Below are positions 17,709-27,031 of a DNA stretch of 64,000 bases, one piece after another. The stretch covers positions 115,844 through 179,843 of the forward strand of contig NZ_JAPFFT010000008.1 of assembly GCF_026241105.1 (NCBI RefSeq). Direction: 5' to 3'. The notes under the pieces were generated by a model. The model was not told the DNA's origin. It did not search any database and saw nothing but the letters and a program-made list of their open reading frames with translations. A program made the position numbers and the translations under genes. The DNA comes from Arthrobacter rhizophilus. GTDB taxonomy: Bacteria; Actinomycetota; Actinomycetes; Actinomycetales; Micrococcaceae. Numbering within the stretch: position 1 is the first letter of the stretch; each line of letters opens with the position of its first letter.

Positions 17709-18252
17709 GCCTGGACCCGACTCACCGGACCAGAGCGCCAACAAAGACGACGACGCCGTCTGGCTGGATCTGGTGGCGCGGCTTGAGTCGATGCCTTCCT
17801 CGCCGCTCGACGAACCGCGGCTAGCGGAAGAGCTCCCCAAGGAACCCGGACCAGAACCGGGTCCAGGACCGGACACGGTTCCTGGTACATCGACGTCCCG
17901 CTCTTTTCAGGACTTCGATCCCCTTGGATTGGCCAGGAGGGGCGCCGCCGATGAACCCGGCGCACGCGAAGGCAACGGGGCCACCGGTCCGCGTGACTTT
18001 GATGTCGAGGACGAGGACGGGTTCGTGCCGGAGGATCCACCGAGCCTGGCCGGTACTGAACCGCTGACCATGCTCGCCTGGCTCGGAGCTGTGGGCGGTC
18101 CAGTTGCCCTCCTGTTCACCGCAATGTTCTGGCGCTCGGCGCCCCTCCTGGCCGTCATGGGCATCTTGGCGGCATTTCTAGCTTCTGTGGTGTACCTCAT
18201 CATGAAGCTGCCCCAGGAAAAAGATGAGAACGACGACGGCGCCCGCGTCTAG
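17701..18252 (+). CDS. Conserved hypothetical membrane protein
   Basis: 183 residues. The first two thirds are acidic, Pro/Glu-rich and probably disordered in the cytoplasm; the last third has two adjacent transmembrane helices (about MLAWLGAVGGPVALLFTAMF and LLAVMGILAAFLASVVYLIM) and ends in a charged tail. No family recognised beyond a general actinobacterial type. The ATG overlaps the esterase stop by 8 bases, so both come from one mRNA. Confidence 0.75.
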   Translation: MNRPGPDSPDQSANKDDDAVWLDLVARLESMPSSPLDEPRLAEELPKEPGPEPGPGPDTVPGTSTSRSFQDFDPLGLARRGAADEPGAREGNGATGPRDFDVEDEDGFVPEDPPSLAGTEPLTMLAWLGAVGGPVALLFTAMFWRSAPLLAVMGILAAFLASVVYLIMKLPQEKDENDDGARV

Positions 18253-18294
18253 GGGGATTGCCGCACCGCTCCTTGTCGCGCGGCGGAGCTTGTA

Positions 18295-19410
18295 CTAGCC
18301 GCGCGCCCTGCCGCTGACCCGCGACAGGTCGGCGGCACCGATCATCCCGGCCCGGGGTCCGAGGGCCGCAAGCTTGATGGCGGCTGCAGGCCGGAAGCCG
18401 CGGCCCGTCAGGTTCCGGGTGAATGCTGTCCGCGCGGGGCCAACCAGAAGCTCGCCGGCGTCGCACAGGCCGCCGCCGATGACGAATGTCCCTGGGTCGA
18501 GCGCAGCAGCCAGGTTCGCCAGGCCAAGCCCGAGCCAGTGCCCCACTTCTTCCAAGAGCTCCCTCGAAGCGGAATCTCCGGCTTTTGCCCGCTCCGTTAC
18601 GGTAACGCCCGTGATGTTCTCAGCCGAGCCTCCGGCAGCCTTGAGCAATTCGTAGGCAACCGGCGAATTCCGGAGGGCCAGCTCCCGGGCTTCCCTGCCG
18701 AGCGCGTTACCGGAGGCATATTGTTCCCAGCAGCCGCGGTTGCCGCATTCGCAGCGATGCCCGCCGGGCACCACGATCTGGTGGCCGAACTCCCCCGCTA
18801 CGCCGAACCGCCCACGCTCCACTCGTCCGTCCATGACCATGGCACCACCGATGCCGGTGCCGAGCGTAATGCAGACGAGGCGGCTCTCGCCTTGCCCTGC
18901 GCCGAAGCGCCATTCAGCCCAGGCAGCAGCATCGGCGTCGTTGGTGACGAGTACCGGGCGCCTCAGCAGGCTCTGCAGGTTCTCCCGCAGCGGCTCGTTA
19001 CGCCAGGCGAGATGCGGGCTGAAAAGCACCGTGCCGCCGTCGAGATCCATCCAACCGGCGGCGCCGATCCCCACAGAGGCGATCCGATGGCTTCTGCCCA
19101 ACTCTTGGACAAGCTCGACGATCACTCGCTCTACTGCCCGGGCGTCATTGCCCGGCGTGGAGCGCCGCGCTTCCTCGACCACACGGCCCGAAGGATCCAC
19201 GACTCCCGCTGCCACCTTCGTGCCGCCGATGTCGATCCCGATCGCCAGGCCCCTGCGGCCGAGATGGGAACGGCGCGCGGCCCACGGCACGGACTCCCAG
19301 CGCAGGCCTCCGTGCGTGGAGCCGGGGCGTCGGCCGGTTGAGGCCGAACCGGACCAGGAAATCTTCCGAACTCTTGCCGGGTTCTGGTCGTTGGATGAAT
19401 TCAGTGGCAT
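18295..19410 (-). CDS. glkA: ROK-family glucokinase
   Basis: ATP-dependent sugar kinase, 371 residues from the ATG at 19410. The ATP-binding AIGIDIGGTKVAAGVV, the catalytic DADAAAWAEW region, and the ROK zinc motif in GGHRCECGNRGCWEQY (Cys-x-Cys-x4-Cys) are all present. The zinc cysteines and surrounding residues fit glucokinase better than a ROK repressor, since there is no DNA-binding domain. About 55 basic residues precede the fold, so a downstream start is possible. Convergent with the membrane protein gene, divergent from fadD. Confidence 0.87.
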   Translation of the reverse strand: MPLNSSNDQNPARVRKISWSGSASTGRRPGSTHGGLRWESVPWAARRSHLGRRGLAIGIDIGGTKVAAGVVDPSGRVVEEARRSTPGNDARAVERVIVELVQELGRSHRIASVGIGAAGWMDLDGGTVLFSPHLAWRNEPLRENLQSLLRRPVLVTNDADAAAWAEWRFGAGQGESRLVCITLGTGIGGAMVMDGRVERGRFGVAGEFGHQIVVPGGHRCECGNRGCWEQYASGNALGREARELALRNSPVAYELLKAAGGSAENITGVTVTERAKAGDSASRELLEEVGHWLGLGLANLAAALDPGTFVIGGGLCDAGELLVGPARTAFTRNLTGRGFRPAAAIKLAALGPRAGMIGAADLSRVSGRARG

Positions 19411-19509
19411 GTCGCCATCCTATTCCGAGCGCCGCATATGTACTGACATGTTGGCTGTTGGGATGGAGAGCCCGCAGGTCTGCATTGGCGGAATCCCACG
19501 CTTCACGTA

Positions 19510-19529
19510 AAGTTACTCATCAGTAACTT
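19510..19529. promoter_or_regulatory. 20-bp palindromic operator upstream of the acyl-CoA ligase
   Basis: AAGTTACT-CATC-AGTAACTT is a perfect palindrome with 8-bp arms, 89 bases before the ligase start and 100 bases from the divergent glucokinase start. The shape fits a TetR-family dimer site of the kind that controls fatty-acid genes. No TetR gene is in this window. Confidence 0.6.
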
Positions 19530-19617
19530 GAGTAAGGTGAATTGCGACACACCCATTACTTGGCCGTATAGAGTTAGAGCAGCCCCGCAATGGTCTGTTG
19601 ATATCGAAGGAGCTATC

Positions 19618-21429
19618 GTGCGTGAATTCAGTGTTCCGCCCCTGGTGAATGTTGCCCCCGAAACCAACATCACGGACCTTGTGGTTCGTCAGGCCGCCAA
19701 ACCATCCAACCCGGCATTGTTTGCCAAGCTCAACAGCGCCGGCCAATGGCAGGACATCCGCGCAACGGACTTCCTCAAGGATGTATCGGCCCTGGCCAAA
19801 GGCCTGATCGCCAATGGCGTCGGTATGGGCGACCGCGTGGGCATCATGTCAAGGACCCGTTACGAATGGTCCCTCGTGGATTTCGCCATCTGGTTCGCAG
19901 GCGGCATCTCCGTGCCGATCTACGAAACGTCATCGCCGTCGCAGGTGGCCTGGAACCTCGGTGACTCCGGCGCTGTTGCGGCATTCGCCGAGTCCGCACA
20001 GCACGAGGACATCATCCGCCAAGCCGTCACGGCTGAAGGCCTCAGCTCAGTCGCCCATGTCTGGCAGCTTGAAGGGGGCGGCCTTGATACCCTCCGCGGC
20101 GCGGGTAGCGGCATCAGTGACGAGGAACTCGAGTCTCGCCGCGGCAGTGCTGTGCTTGCCGACGTCGCCACCATCATCTACACCTCCGGCACCACGGGGC
20201 GCCCCAAGGGTTGCGAACTCACGCACGGCAACTTCGTGGAACTTTCAGAGAACGCGCTGGCTTCCCTTGGTGACGTCGTCAATGAGGACGCCAAGACCAT
20301 CATGTTCCTCCCGCTCGCCCATGTCTTTGCCCGCTTCATCTCGGTCCTGGCTGTCGCAGCCGGCTCCCAGGTCGCCCACACCCCGGACATCAAGAACCTT
20401 CTCGGAGACCTCCAGAGTTTCCAGCCGACATTCATCCTCGCCGTTCCCCGCGTCTTCGAAAAAGTCTTCAACTCGGCCCTCACCAAGGCGGAGGACGGCG
20501 GCAAGGGCGCCATCTTCCATAAGGCGGTGGACACGGCAATCGCCTACTCGAAGGCCCAGCAGTCCGGCTCGGTCGGGCTCGTGCTGAGGCTCAAGCACGC
20601 CGTCTTCGACCGTTTGGTGTACGGGAAACTCCGCGCGGCCATGGGCGGCCACGTCAGCCACGCCGTCTCCGGTGGTGGCCCCCTGGGCGAACGGCTAGGC
20701 CATTTCTTCCACGGTATCGGCTTGCAGATCCTGGAAGGATACGGGCTGACCGAGACCACGGCGCCCATTTCAGTAAACACCCCGTCCCTGATCAAGATCG
20801 GCACGGTAGGGGCACCGCTCCCCGGCAATGCGGTCAAGATCGCCGACGACGGCGAAATCCTCGCCAAGGGCGTCTGCGTCATGAAGGGTTATTACAGGCG
20901 CGATGACCTTGCTGCAGACACCTTCGTGGACGGCTGGTTCCGCACGGGTGACATCGGCGAACTGGATGAACAGGGTTTCCTGAAGATCACCGGCCGCAAG
21001 AAGGAAATCATCGTCACGGCCAGCGGCAAGAACGTGGTGCCGGCCCTCCTCGAGGACCAAATCCGGGCGGACGCACTGGTCTCGCAGGTCCTGGTGGTCG
21101 GCGACAACCGGCCCTTCATCGGCGCGCTGGTCACCCTCGATGAGGAAGCCCTCCCCGGCTGGTTGGAACGCCATGGCCTTCCAACGTCCACCACTCCGGC
21201 GGACGCTGCCGACAACACCTTGGTCAGGGCGGCCGTCCAGGAACTGATCAGCCACGCGAACCAGTCCGTCTCCCACGCGGAGGCCATCAAGTCGTTCCGG
21301 ATTGTGCCGTCAGACTTCACCGAGGCCTCCGGCCACCTCACACCGTCCCTTAAGGTCAAGCGCGCCCAGGTCATGAAGGACTTCGACGCCGTGATCGAAG
21401 AAATGTATTCGGCGCCCAAGGCGTCCTGA
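19618..21429 (+). CDS. Long-chain fatty-acid-CoA ligase (FadD15-like)
   Basis: AMP-forming ligase that activates fatty acids to acyl-CoA; 603 residues. The P-loop-like TSGTTGRPKGCELTHGN, the YGLTETTAPI adenylate motif and GWFRTGDIGEL...LKITGRKKE with the catalytic C-terminal lysine region are present. The large internal insert and overall form match the FadD15/long-chain group. GTG at 19618 is preceded by GAAGGAGCTATC and is preferred to an upstream in-frame ATG at 19528 whose residues are not family-like. Probably controlled by the palindrome at 19510-19529. Confidence 0.92.
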   Translation: MREFSVPPLVNVAPETNITDLVVRQAAKPSNPALFAKLNSAGQWQDIRATDFLKDVSALAKGLIANGVGMGDRVGIMSRTRYEWSLVDFAIWFAGGISVPIYETSSPSQVAWNLGDSGAVAAFAESAQHEDIIRQAVTAEGLSSVAHVWQLEGGGLDTLRGAGSGISDEELESRRGSAVLADVATIIYTSGTTGRPKGCELTHGNFVELSENALASLGDVVNEDAKTIMFLPLAHVFARFISVLAVAAGSQVAHTPDIKNLLGDLQSFQPTFILAVPRVFEKVFNSALTKAEDGGKGAIFHKAVDTAIAYSKAQQSGSVGLVLRLKHAVFDRLVYGKLRAAMGGHVSHAVSGGGPLGERLGHFFHGIGLQILEGYGLTETTAPISVNTPSLIKIGTVGAPLPGNAVKIADDGEILAKGVCVMKGYYRRDDLAADTFVDGWFRTGDIGELDEQGFLKITGRKKEIIVTASGKNVVPALLEDQIRADALVSQVLVVGDNRPFIGALVTLDEEALPGWLERHGLPTSTTPADAADNTLVRAAVQELISHANQSVSHAEAIKSFRIVPSDFTEASGHLTPSLKVKRAQVMKDFDAVIEEMYSAPKAS

Positions 21430-21464
21430 CACCCCGCAGCCTGACATATCCGGAAGCCAAAAAG

Positions 21465-21496
21465 GAAGGTCCCGGGCTCACGAGCCCGGGACCTTC
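21465..21496. terminator. Terminator between convergent fadD and pyc
   Basis: Perfect 15-bp arms GAAGGTCCCGGGCTC and GAGCCCGGGACCTTC with a 2-base centre, followed by GTT. It separates two converging genes. Confidence 0.8.
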
Positions 21497-21526
21497 GTTC
21501 ATGCCTCTCCGCGAAGAAGCGAGCTG

Positions 21527-24500
21527 CTATTCGACGACGATCAACAAGTCGCCGCCCTGAACCTGCTCCACCTGGTTGATGGCGAGGCGCGAGACTGTGC
21601 CGGCCACCGGCGTCGTGATGGATGCCTCCATCTTCATCGCCTCAATGGTGGCAACAGTGTCGCCCGCCTTGACGGCGTCTCCGGCTTTGACGGCCAGCGT
21701 CACGGCACCGGCGAACGGCGCTGCAACCTGACCGGGCTGGGACGCATCAGCTTTCTCCGCAGCCTTCACGTTGCTGACGACCGACTTGTCGCGAACCACC
21801 ACGGGGCGGGACTGGCCGTTGAGCTTGCACATGACGGTGCGCATGCCCTTTTCGTCCGGCTCCGAGACTGCTTCGAGGGAGGCGATCAGGCGCACGCCCT
21901 TTTCGAGTTCCATGACGTGTTCGGCGCCGAGCTGGAGGCCATAGAGGTAGTCGCGGGTATCAAGGACTGACAGGTTGCCGTATGTGTCTACGCTCTTGAG
22001 GTAGTCCTTCGTGGGACCGTCGAACAGCAGCCGGTTCAAAGTCCTCTGGCGGGACTTGGAATCGCCCTTGAGGGCCGCACTGTCCTCGGCGCTCAGTTCG
22101 ACGTCGCGGACCTTGATGCTGCGGCCCTGGAGCGCCTTGGTGCGGAATGGCTCAGGCCATCCTCCGGGAGGATCTCCCAGTTCACCCGACAAGAATCCGA
22201 TGACGGAGTCCGGGATGTCATAGTTCTGCGGGTTCTCGTTGAAGTCCGCCGGGTCCGCATTGAGTCCAACGAGATGAAGCGCGAGGTCGCCCACCACCTT
22301 GGAGGACGGGGTCACCTTGACCAGGCGGCCCAGAATACGGTCCGCTGCGGTGTACATGTCCTCGATGGCCTCAAAACGCTCGCCGAGCCCCAGCGCCATG
22401 GCCTGCTGGCGCAGGTTGGACAGCTGGCCACCAGGGATTTCGTGCTGGTAAACCCGGCCGGTGGGACCCGGAAGCCCTGATTCGAACGGCGCGTAGACGC
22501 GACGGACAGCTTCCCAGTAGGGCTCCAGCGCGCTGACGTTCGCCAGGCTGAGGCCGGTATCCCGCGGGGTGTGTGCCAGGGCGGCCACAAGGGCCGACGC
22601 CGAAGGCTGGCTCGTAGTGCCGGCCAGGGACGCGGACGCGACGTCGACGGCGTCCACGCCGGCGTCCACGGCTGCCAGAAGGGTGGCCAGCTGGCCGCCT
22701 GCGGTGTCGTGGGTGTGCAAGTGGACCGGGAGGTCGAAACGCTCACGCAAGGCGCTGACAAGCCTGGCAGCGGCCGCAGGCCGAAGCAGGCCAGCCATGT
22801 CCTTGATGGCGAGGATGTGTGCACCGGCGTCGACGATCTTCTGGGCGAGGCCCAGGTAGTAGTCGAGGGTGTACAGCTTCTCATCCGGGTCCAGGAGATC
22901 GCCCGTGTAGCAGAGCGCGACTTCGGCTACGGCGGTGCCGGTGGCACGCACCGCCCGGATTGCCGGAGCCATCTGGTTGACGTCGTTGAGGGCGTCGAAG
23001 ATGCGGAAGATGTCGATGCCTGTTGCCGCGGCCTCGTTGACGAATGCCTCGGTGACTTCTTCCGGGTACGGCGTGTACCCAACAGTGTTGCGGCCACGGA
23101 GCAGCATCTGGATACAGACGTTGGGCAGGGCCTTGCGCAAAGCGGCGAGGCGGTCCCAAGGATCTTCGCCGAGGAAGCGTAGTGCGACGTCGTACGTGGC
23201 ACCACCCCAGGCTTCGACGGACAGCAGTTCGGGCAGGAGGGCGGAAACGGCAGGGCCGGCTGCGACGAGATCGCGGGTACGGACCCGCGTGGCAAGGAGC
23301 GACTGGTGTGCATCACGGAAGGTGGTGTCCGTGACCGCAACGGCAATCTGCTCGCGCAGGGCTTTGGCGAATCCTTCCGGACCCAATTCCTGAAGCCGCT
23401 GGCGGGATCCCGCAGGCGCTACGACGCTGGTAACCGAAGGCAGCTTGGCCGCAGGGTCCGAGTGCACCTTGAGTTCCCCGTTGGGCTTGTTGACGGTGAC
23501 GTCGGCCAGCCAGGTCAACAGTTTGGTTCCGCGGTCTGCGGAAACGTGGGACTTCAGCAACTCGGGGCGCTTGTCGATGAAGTCGGTGGCGACGTTTCCG
23601 GCAATGAAGTCCGGATCAGCGAGAACAGCCTGGAGGAATGGGATGTTGGTGGAAACGCCACGGATTCGGAATTCGGCCAGGCCGCGCCGCGCGCGGGCCA
23701 CGGCGGCCGGGTAGTCGCGGCCGCGGCAGGTCAGCTTGACCAGCATGGAGTCGAAGTGCGGACTGATCTCGGCACCCGAGTAGACCGTGCCACCGTCGAG
23801 ACGCACACCGGCGCCGCCTGCGGAACGGTAGCCGGTGATCTTTCCGACGTCGGGGCGGAAGCCGTTGGCGGGATCTTCCGTGGTGATGCGGCACTGCAGG
23901 GCGGCACCCTTGATGGACACCGACTCCTGGCTCAGGCCGAGGTCTGCAAGGGTCTCACCCGATGCGATGCGCATCTGTGCCTGGACGAGGTCAACGTCGG
24001 TGATTTCCTCGGTGACCGTGTGCTCTACCTGGATGCGCGGATTCATCTCGATGAAGACGTGCTGGCCGGCGCGTTCGCCCTCGGTGTCCACCAGGAACTC
24101 GACCGTTCCGGCGTTGACGTAGTTCAGGGCCTTCGCGAAAGCCACGGCGTCGCGGTAGAGGGCCTGGCGGATGGACTCATCCAAGTTAGGGGCCGGAGCG
24201 ATCTCCACGACCTTCTGGTGGCGGCGCTGCAGGGAGCAGTCGCGCTCGAAGAGGTGCATGACATTGCCCTGAGCATCGGCCAGGATCTGGACCTCGATGT
24301 GACGAGGGCGCAGGACGGCCTGCTCCAGGAACATGGTGGGATCGCCGAACGCAGCGTCCGCCTCGCGCATGGCCGCCTGGAGGGCTTCGGGAAGGTCCTC
24401 GCGGGTTTCCACCCGGCGCATGCCGCGGCCACCGCCACCGGCAACCGCCTTGGCGAAGATCGGGAATCCGACCTCGTCCGCCGCAGCAATGAGCTCGTCG

Positions 24501-24922
24501 ATGTCGCGGGACGGCGCGCTGGACTTCAGAACCGGTACGCCGGCCTTGCGGGCGGCCTCGAGGGCAGCGACCTTGTTACCGGCGAGCTCCAGCACCTCCG
24601 CCGGCGGGCCGATAAACGTTATGCCAGCATCTTGGGCAGCCCGGGCGAGGTCCGGGTTTTCAGACAGGAATCCGTAGCCCGGGTAGATCGCGTCTGCACC
24701 CGATTCTTTGGCTACACGGACGATTTCGTCAACGTCGAGGTAAGCACGGACCGGATGACCCTCTTGGCCAATCAGGTAGGCCTCATCAGCCTTCTGCCGG
24801 TGGATCGAGTTGCGATCCTCATAAGGGAAGACCGCTACGGTCTTGGCGCCCAGTTCATAGCTAGCGCGGAAGGCCCTGATCGCGATTTCGCCGCGATTAG
24901 CCACCAGAATCTTGGAAAACAT
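21527..24922 (-). CDS. pyc: Pyruvate carboxylase
   Basis: Anaplerotic biotin enzyme that converts pyruvate and bicarbonate to oxaloacetate; 1131 residues, the full single-chain length. Order: biotin carboxylase (GGGGRGMRRV ATP-grasp loop; EMNPRIQVEHTVTEE), carboxyltransferase (FRDAHQSLLATRVR), and a C-terminal biotinyl domain with EAMKMEA, biotin on Lys1097. ATG start preceded by AGGAGAAGC. Monocistronic, with a terminator behind it. It supplies oxaloacetate to the same TCA pool that the methylcitrate route (46.7-50.4 kb) draws on. Confidence 0.97.
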   Translation of the reverse strand: MFSKILVANRGEIAIRAFRASYELGAKTVAVFPYEDRNSIHRQKADEAYLIGQEGHPVRAYLDVDEIVRVAKESGADAIYPGYGFLSENPDLARAAQDAGITFIGPPAEVLELAGNKVAALEAARKAGVPVLKSSAPSRDIDELIAAADEVGFPIFAKAVAGGGGRGMRRVETREDLPEALQAAMREADAAFGDPTMFLEQAVLRPRHIEVQILADAQGNVMHLFERDCSLQRRHQKVVEIAPAPNLDESIRQALYRDAVAFAKALNYVNAGTVEFLVDTEGERAGQHVFIEMNPRIQVEHTVTEEITDVDLVQAQMRIASGETLADLGLSQESVSIKGAALQCRITTEDPANGFRPDVGKITGYRSAGGAGVRLDGGTVYSGAEISPHFDSMLVKLTCRGRDYPAAVARARRGLAEFRIRGVSTNIPFLQAVLADPDFIAGNVATDFIDKRPELLKSHVSADRGTKLLTWLADVTVNKPNGELKVHSDPAAKLPSVTSVVAPAGSRQRLQELGPEGFAKALREQIAVAVTDTTFRDAHQSLLATRVRTRDLVAAGPAVSALLPELLSVEAWGGATYDVALRFLGEDPWDRLAALRKALPNVCIQMLLRGRNTVGYTPYPEEVTEAFVNEAAATGIDIFRIFDALNDVNQMAPAIRAVRATGTAVAEVALCYTGDLLDPDEKLYTLDYYLGLAQKIVDAGAHILAIKDMAGLLRPAAAARLVSALRERFDLPVHLHTHDTAGGQLATLLAAVDAGVDAVDVASASLAGTTSQPSASALVAALAHTPRDTGLSLANVSALEPYWEAVRRVYAPFESGLPGPTGRVYQHEIPGGQLSNLRQQAMALGLGERFEAIEDMYTAADRILGRLVKVTPSSKVVGDLALHLVGLNADPADFNENPQNYDIPDSVIGFLSGELGDPPGGWPEPFRTKALQGRSIKVRDVELSAEDSAALKGDSKSRQRTLNRLLFDGPTKDYLKSVDTYGNLSVLDTRDYLYGLQLGAEHVMELEKGVRLIASLEAVSEPDEKGMRTVMCKLNGQSRPVVVRDKSVVSNVKAAEKADASQPGQVAAPFAGAVTLAVKAGDAVKAGDTVATIEAMKMEASITTPVAGTVSRLAINQVEQVQGGDLLIVVE

Positions 24923-25132
24923 GCTTCTCCTGCATCATTGCGGGTGTAACGGTCGGTGGTCACAGTGTGTAAGACCTCCATACCCAAACACAAATCTTTG
25001 TGGTGACAGTCACACGGGGATTCGTCACGAGCAGTGTACCTTCGCGCACGATACGGATTCACATGCTAAAGACCGGAGAAGTAACAAGCCATCCGAGCCG
25101 TTCAGGCTGATAAGGCAGGAATCGGTGGCCAC

Positions 25133-25188
25133 TCAACATATGATGTTGAAGGGCGGCGGCAGAGCCCCGGTTCCGGCACAGCCGGAAC
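25133..25188. promoter_or_regulatory. Palindrome and hairpin in the pyc/ParA-like divergent gap
   Basis: The 312-base gap between divergent pyc and the ParA-like gene contains a 17-bp palindrome TCAACAT-ATG-ATGTTGA (25133-25149) and a hairpin GTTCCGGC-ACA-GCCGGAAC (25170-25188) shortly before the ParA-like start. The first looks like an operator, the second like a leader-mRNA stem; it has no T-run. I see nothing else there. Confidence 0.45.
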
Positions 25189-25234
25189 GCAAGCACCGCG
25201 ACACGGCAACCGGCGTTAGGTTTTGGGTTTTCAA

Positions 25235-26053
25235 GTGCAAGTAGTCAGCATCAGCAGCCTTAAAGGCGGCGTGGGAAAGACATCCGTAACCACTGGGTTG
25301 GCCTCGGCCGCACTGGCCGCAGGCATCCCTACCCTTGTTGTGGACCTGGATCCCCACGCCGACGCCACCACAGCCCTCGGCGTCAAAGCCGGCGACCAGC
25401 TCGACATTGGCCGGATGCTGAAGAATCCCCGCAAGGCCAGGCTCCTGGACAACGTGGTCAGCAGTGGCTGGGTTGAACAGGCCCGCCGCAATGGCGGAGG
25501 GACGGCCCTTGATGTCGCCGTCGGATCCGCCTACACCGGAATCTACGATCGGCCGGACCTCGGACGCCGCGATCTCCGCCGGCTCTCTGCCGTCCTCGCT
25601 CCCGCCGATAAGTATGAGCTGGTGCTTGTGGATTGCCCGCCATCGCTCAACGGGCTGACCCGCATGGCTTGGAGCGCGAGTGACCGCGTTGTGCTTGTTG
25701 CCGAACCCGGACTCTTCTCAGTAGCAGGCACCGAACGCACCATGCGTGCAATCCAGCTGTTCCGCCAGGAATTCGCTCCCCAACTGGCCCCTGCGGGCAT
25801 TGTGGCAAACCGGGTCCGGCCCGCCTCGTCCGAGCACACGTTCCGGCTCGCCGAGATGGAATCGATGTTCGGCGAGCTTTTGTTGGCGCCACAAATTCCA
25901 GAGCAGGCGAACTGGCAGCAAATCCAGGGTGCGGCGCACGCTGTGCATCACTGGCCCGGCGATTCGGCCAAGAACACGGCCAAATTGTTTGACACCCTCT
26001 TGGAGAACATGCTGTCCTCACGCAATGGCACGCGGGAACGCCGCCAGCGCTGA
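25235..26053 (+). CDS. Orphan ParA/MinD-like ATPase
   Basis: 272-residue deviant-Walker ATPase: SLKGGVGKTSV (P-loop with signature lysine), DLDPHADAT (Walker A'), and VLVDCPPSLNGL (Walker B). No ParB or parS site is nearby, so a role in chromosome partition is not assumed; such proteins also place or regulate other cell components. GTG at 25235 gives the conserved start QVVSISSLKGG; a TTG at 25223 is the alternative and neither has a strong ribosome site. Convergent with the MerR gene at 26197. Distinct from the scpAB-linked ParA at 40963. Confidence 0.85.
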   Translation: MQVVSISSLKGGVGKTSVTTGLASAALAAGIPTLVVDLDPHADATTALGVKAGDQLDIGRMLKNPRKARLLDNVVSSGWVEQARRNGGGTALDVAVGSAYTGIYDRPDLGRRDLRRLSAVLAPADKYELVLVDCPPSLNGLTRMAWSASDRVVLVAEPGLFSVAGTERTMRAIQLFRQEFAPQLAPAGIVANRVRPASSEHTFRLAEMESMFGELLLAPQIPEQANWQQIQGAAHAVHHWPGDSAKNTAKLFDTLLENMLSSRNGTRERRQR

Positions 26054-26102
26054 CCCAAGGTTCGGTGCCCGAGCGCAAAGCTGCGTCGTGGAGAGAAACG
26101 CC

Positions 26103-26136
26103 ATGAAGCCGCCTTCCTCTCGGAAGACGGCTTCAT
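26103..26136. terminator. Terminator between ParA-like and MerR genes
   Basis: ATGAAGCCG-C-CTTCC pairs with GGAAG-A-CGGCTTCAT around TCTC with one internal mismatch; TTGGTCTTT follows. Located between converging genes. Confidence 0.65.
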
Positions 26137-26196
26137 TGGTCTTTGGTGGCGGTTCGCGGGGATCCCGACGGCGGGTCGAACGGTAGAGCGTTCGGT

Positions 26197-26790
26197 TTAG
26201 CCCGTGCGGCGTGCCGTACGGCGTTTGCTCAGTTCGTCGTCCGGAAAGGGTTGTTCTGCCGCGTGCTCGCTCGGGAGGGCAGCGAGGCTGCCCTCCACTT
26301 CGCGCCACACGCGCCCAACTGCGATGCCGAATACGCCCTGGCCTCCCTGGACCAGGTCAATGACTTCGTCTGCAGAAGTACATTCATAAACGCTCGCGCC
26401 ATCGCTCATGAGCGTGATCTGGGCCAGGTCTTCCACCCCGCGTTCGCGCAGGTGCTCAACGGCTGTGCGGATCTGCTGGAGGGACACGCCTGTGTCCAGG
26501 AGGCGCTTGACGACTTTGAGGACCAGGATGTCCCGGAAACCATAGAGCCGCTGCGAGCCGGATCCAGCTGCGCCCCGCACAGCTGGTTCTACAAGTCCTG
26601 TGCGCGCCCAGTAGTCCAGCTGGCGGTAAGTGATCCCTGCTGCCTTGCACGCGGTGGGACCGCGGTAGCCGGCATCTTCATCCAGGACCGGAAGGTCCTC
26701 GGTGAAAAGCAGACCCTGGGCACCGCTTGCGGGGACAGCAACGCCTGCCGAGGCCTGCTTTAGCTCGCCTGCTTCGCCTTTGGGACTCAC
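26197..26790 (-). CDS. MerR-family regulator, Rv1830 (ResR/McdR) type
   Basis: 197 residues. A MerR winged-helix domain lies at about 40-110 (GPTACKAAGITYRQLDYWAR...SGSQRLYGFRDILVLKVVKRL) followed by a dimerisation helix and a C-terminal domain. There are no metal-binding cysteines. It closes the conserved gcvH-garA-ftsR-DUF151-MerR order, so it is the counterpart of Rv1830, which is reported to influence cell division and antibiotic tolerance. The GTG at 26790 has AAGGAGGGTCAC upstream; a longer frame from 26844 lacks this. Direct repeats lie upstream at 26998-27020. Confidence 0.88.
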   Translation of the reverse strand: MSPKGEAGELKQASAGVAVPASGAQGLLFTEDLPVLDEDAGYRGPTACKAAGITYRQLDYWARTGLVEPAVRGAAGSGSQRLYGFRDILVLKVVKRLLDTGVSLQQIRTAVEHLRERGVEDLAQITLMSDGASVYECTSADEVIDLVQGGQGVFGIAVGRVWREVEGSLAALPSEHAAEQPFPDDELSKRRTARRTG

Positions 26791-26997
26791 GTGACCCTCC
26801 TTGTCAGAAGTTCCCTTGGGGATGGTGCACGCGGCGGCCAACACGAAAGGGAAATGCAGTCGTGTAATTTCAACGCGTCCGCACCTTTCAGTGTGACTTG
26901 CGCGGGTCCCGGATGCAACGAGAACTTGATACCTTCGACGTTAGGCGTGCCGAGGCCTGAGGTCAAAGACGTTCGGACCATTTTCAGGTCGTGTCGA

Positions 26998-27020
26998 AAC
27001 TTTCACCCTCAACTTTAACC
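26998..27020. promoter_or_regulatory. Tandem AACTTT(C/A)ACC repeats before the Rv1830-like gene
   Basis: AACTTTCACC-CTC-AACTTTAACC: two 10-mers differing at one base, 13 bases apart, in the 241-base gap between the DUF151 stop and the MerR start. Two MerR regulators flank this gap, which makes a MerR operator plausible. Confidence 0.5.
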
Positions 27021-27031
27021 TTAGGTGGCCT

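Noticed and set aside
23306..24949. 547-codon frame antisense to pyc
   Set aside because: Shadow of the biotin carboxylase domain; no recognisable domain in its own translation.
24923..25234. Riboswitch upstream of pyc or the ParA-like gene
   Set aside because: A simple hairpin and palindrome are visible but no conserved aptamer core that I can recognise.
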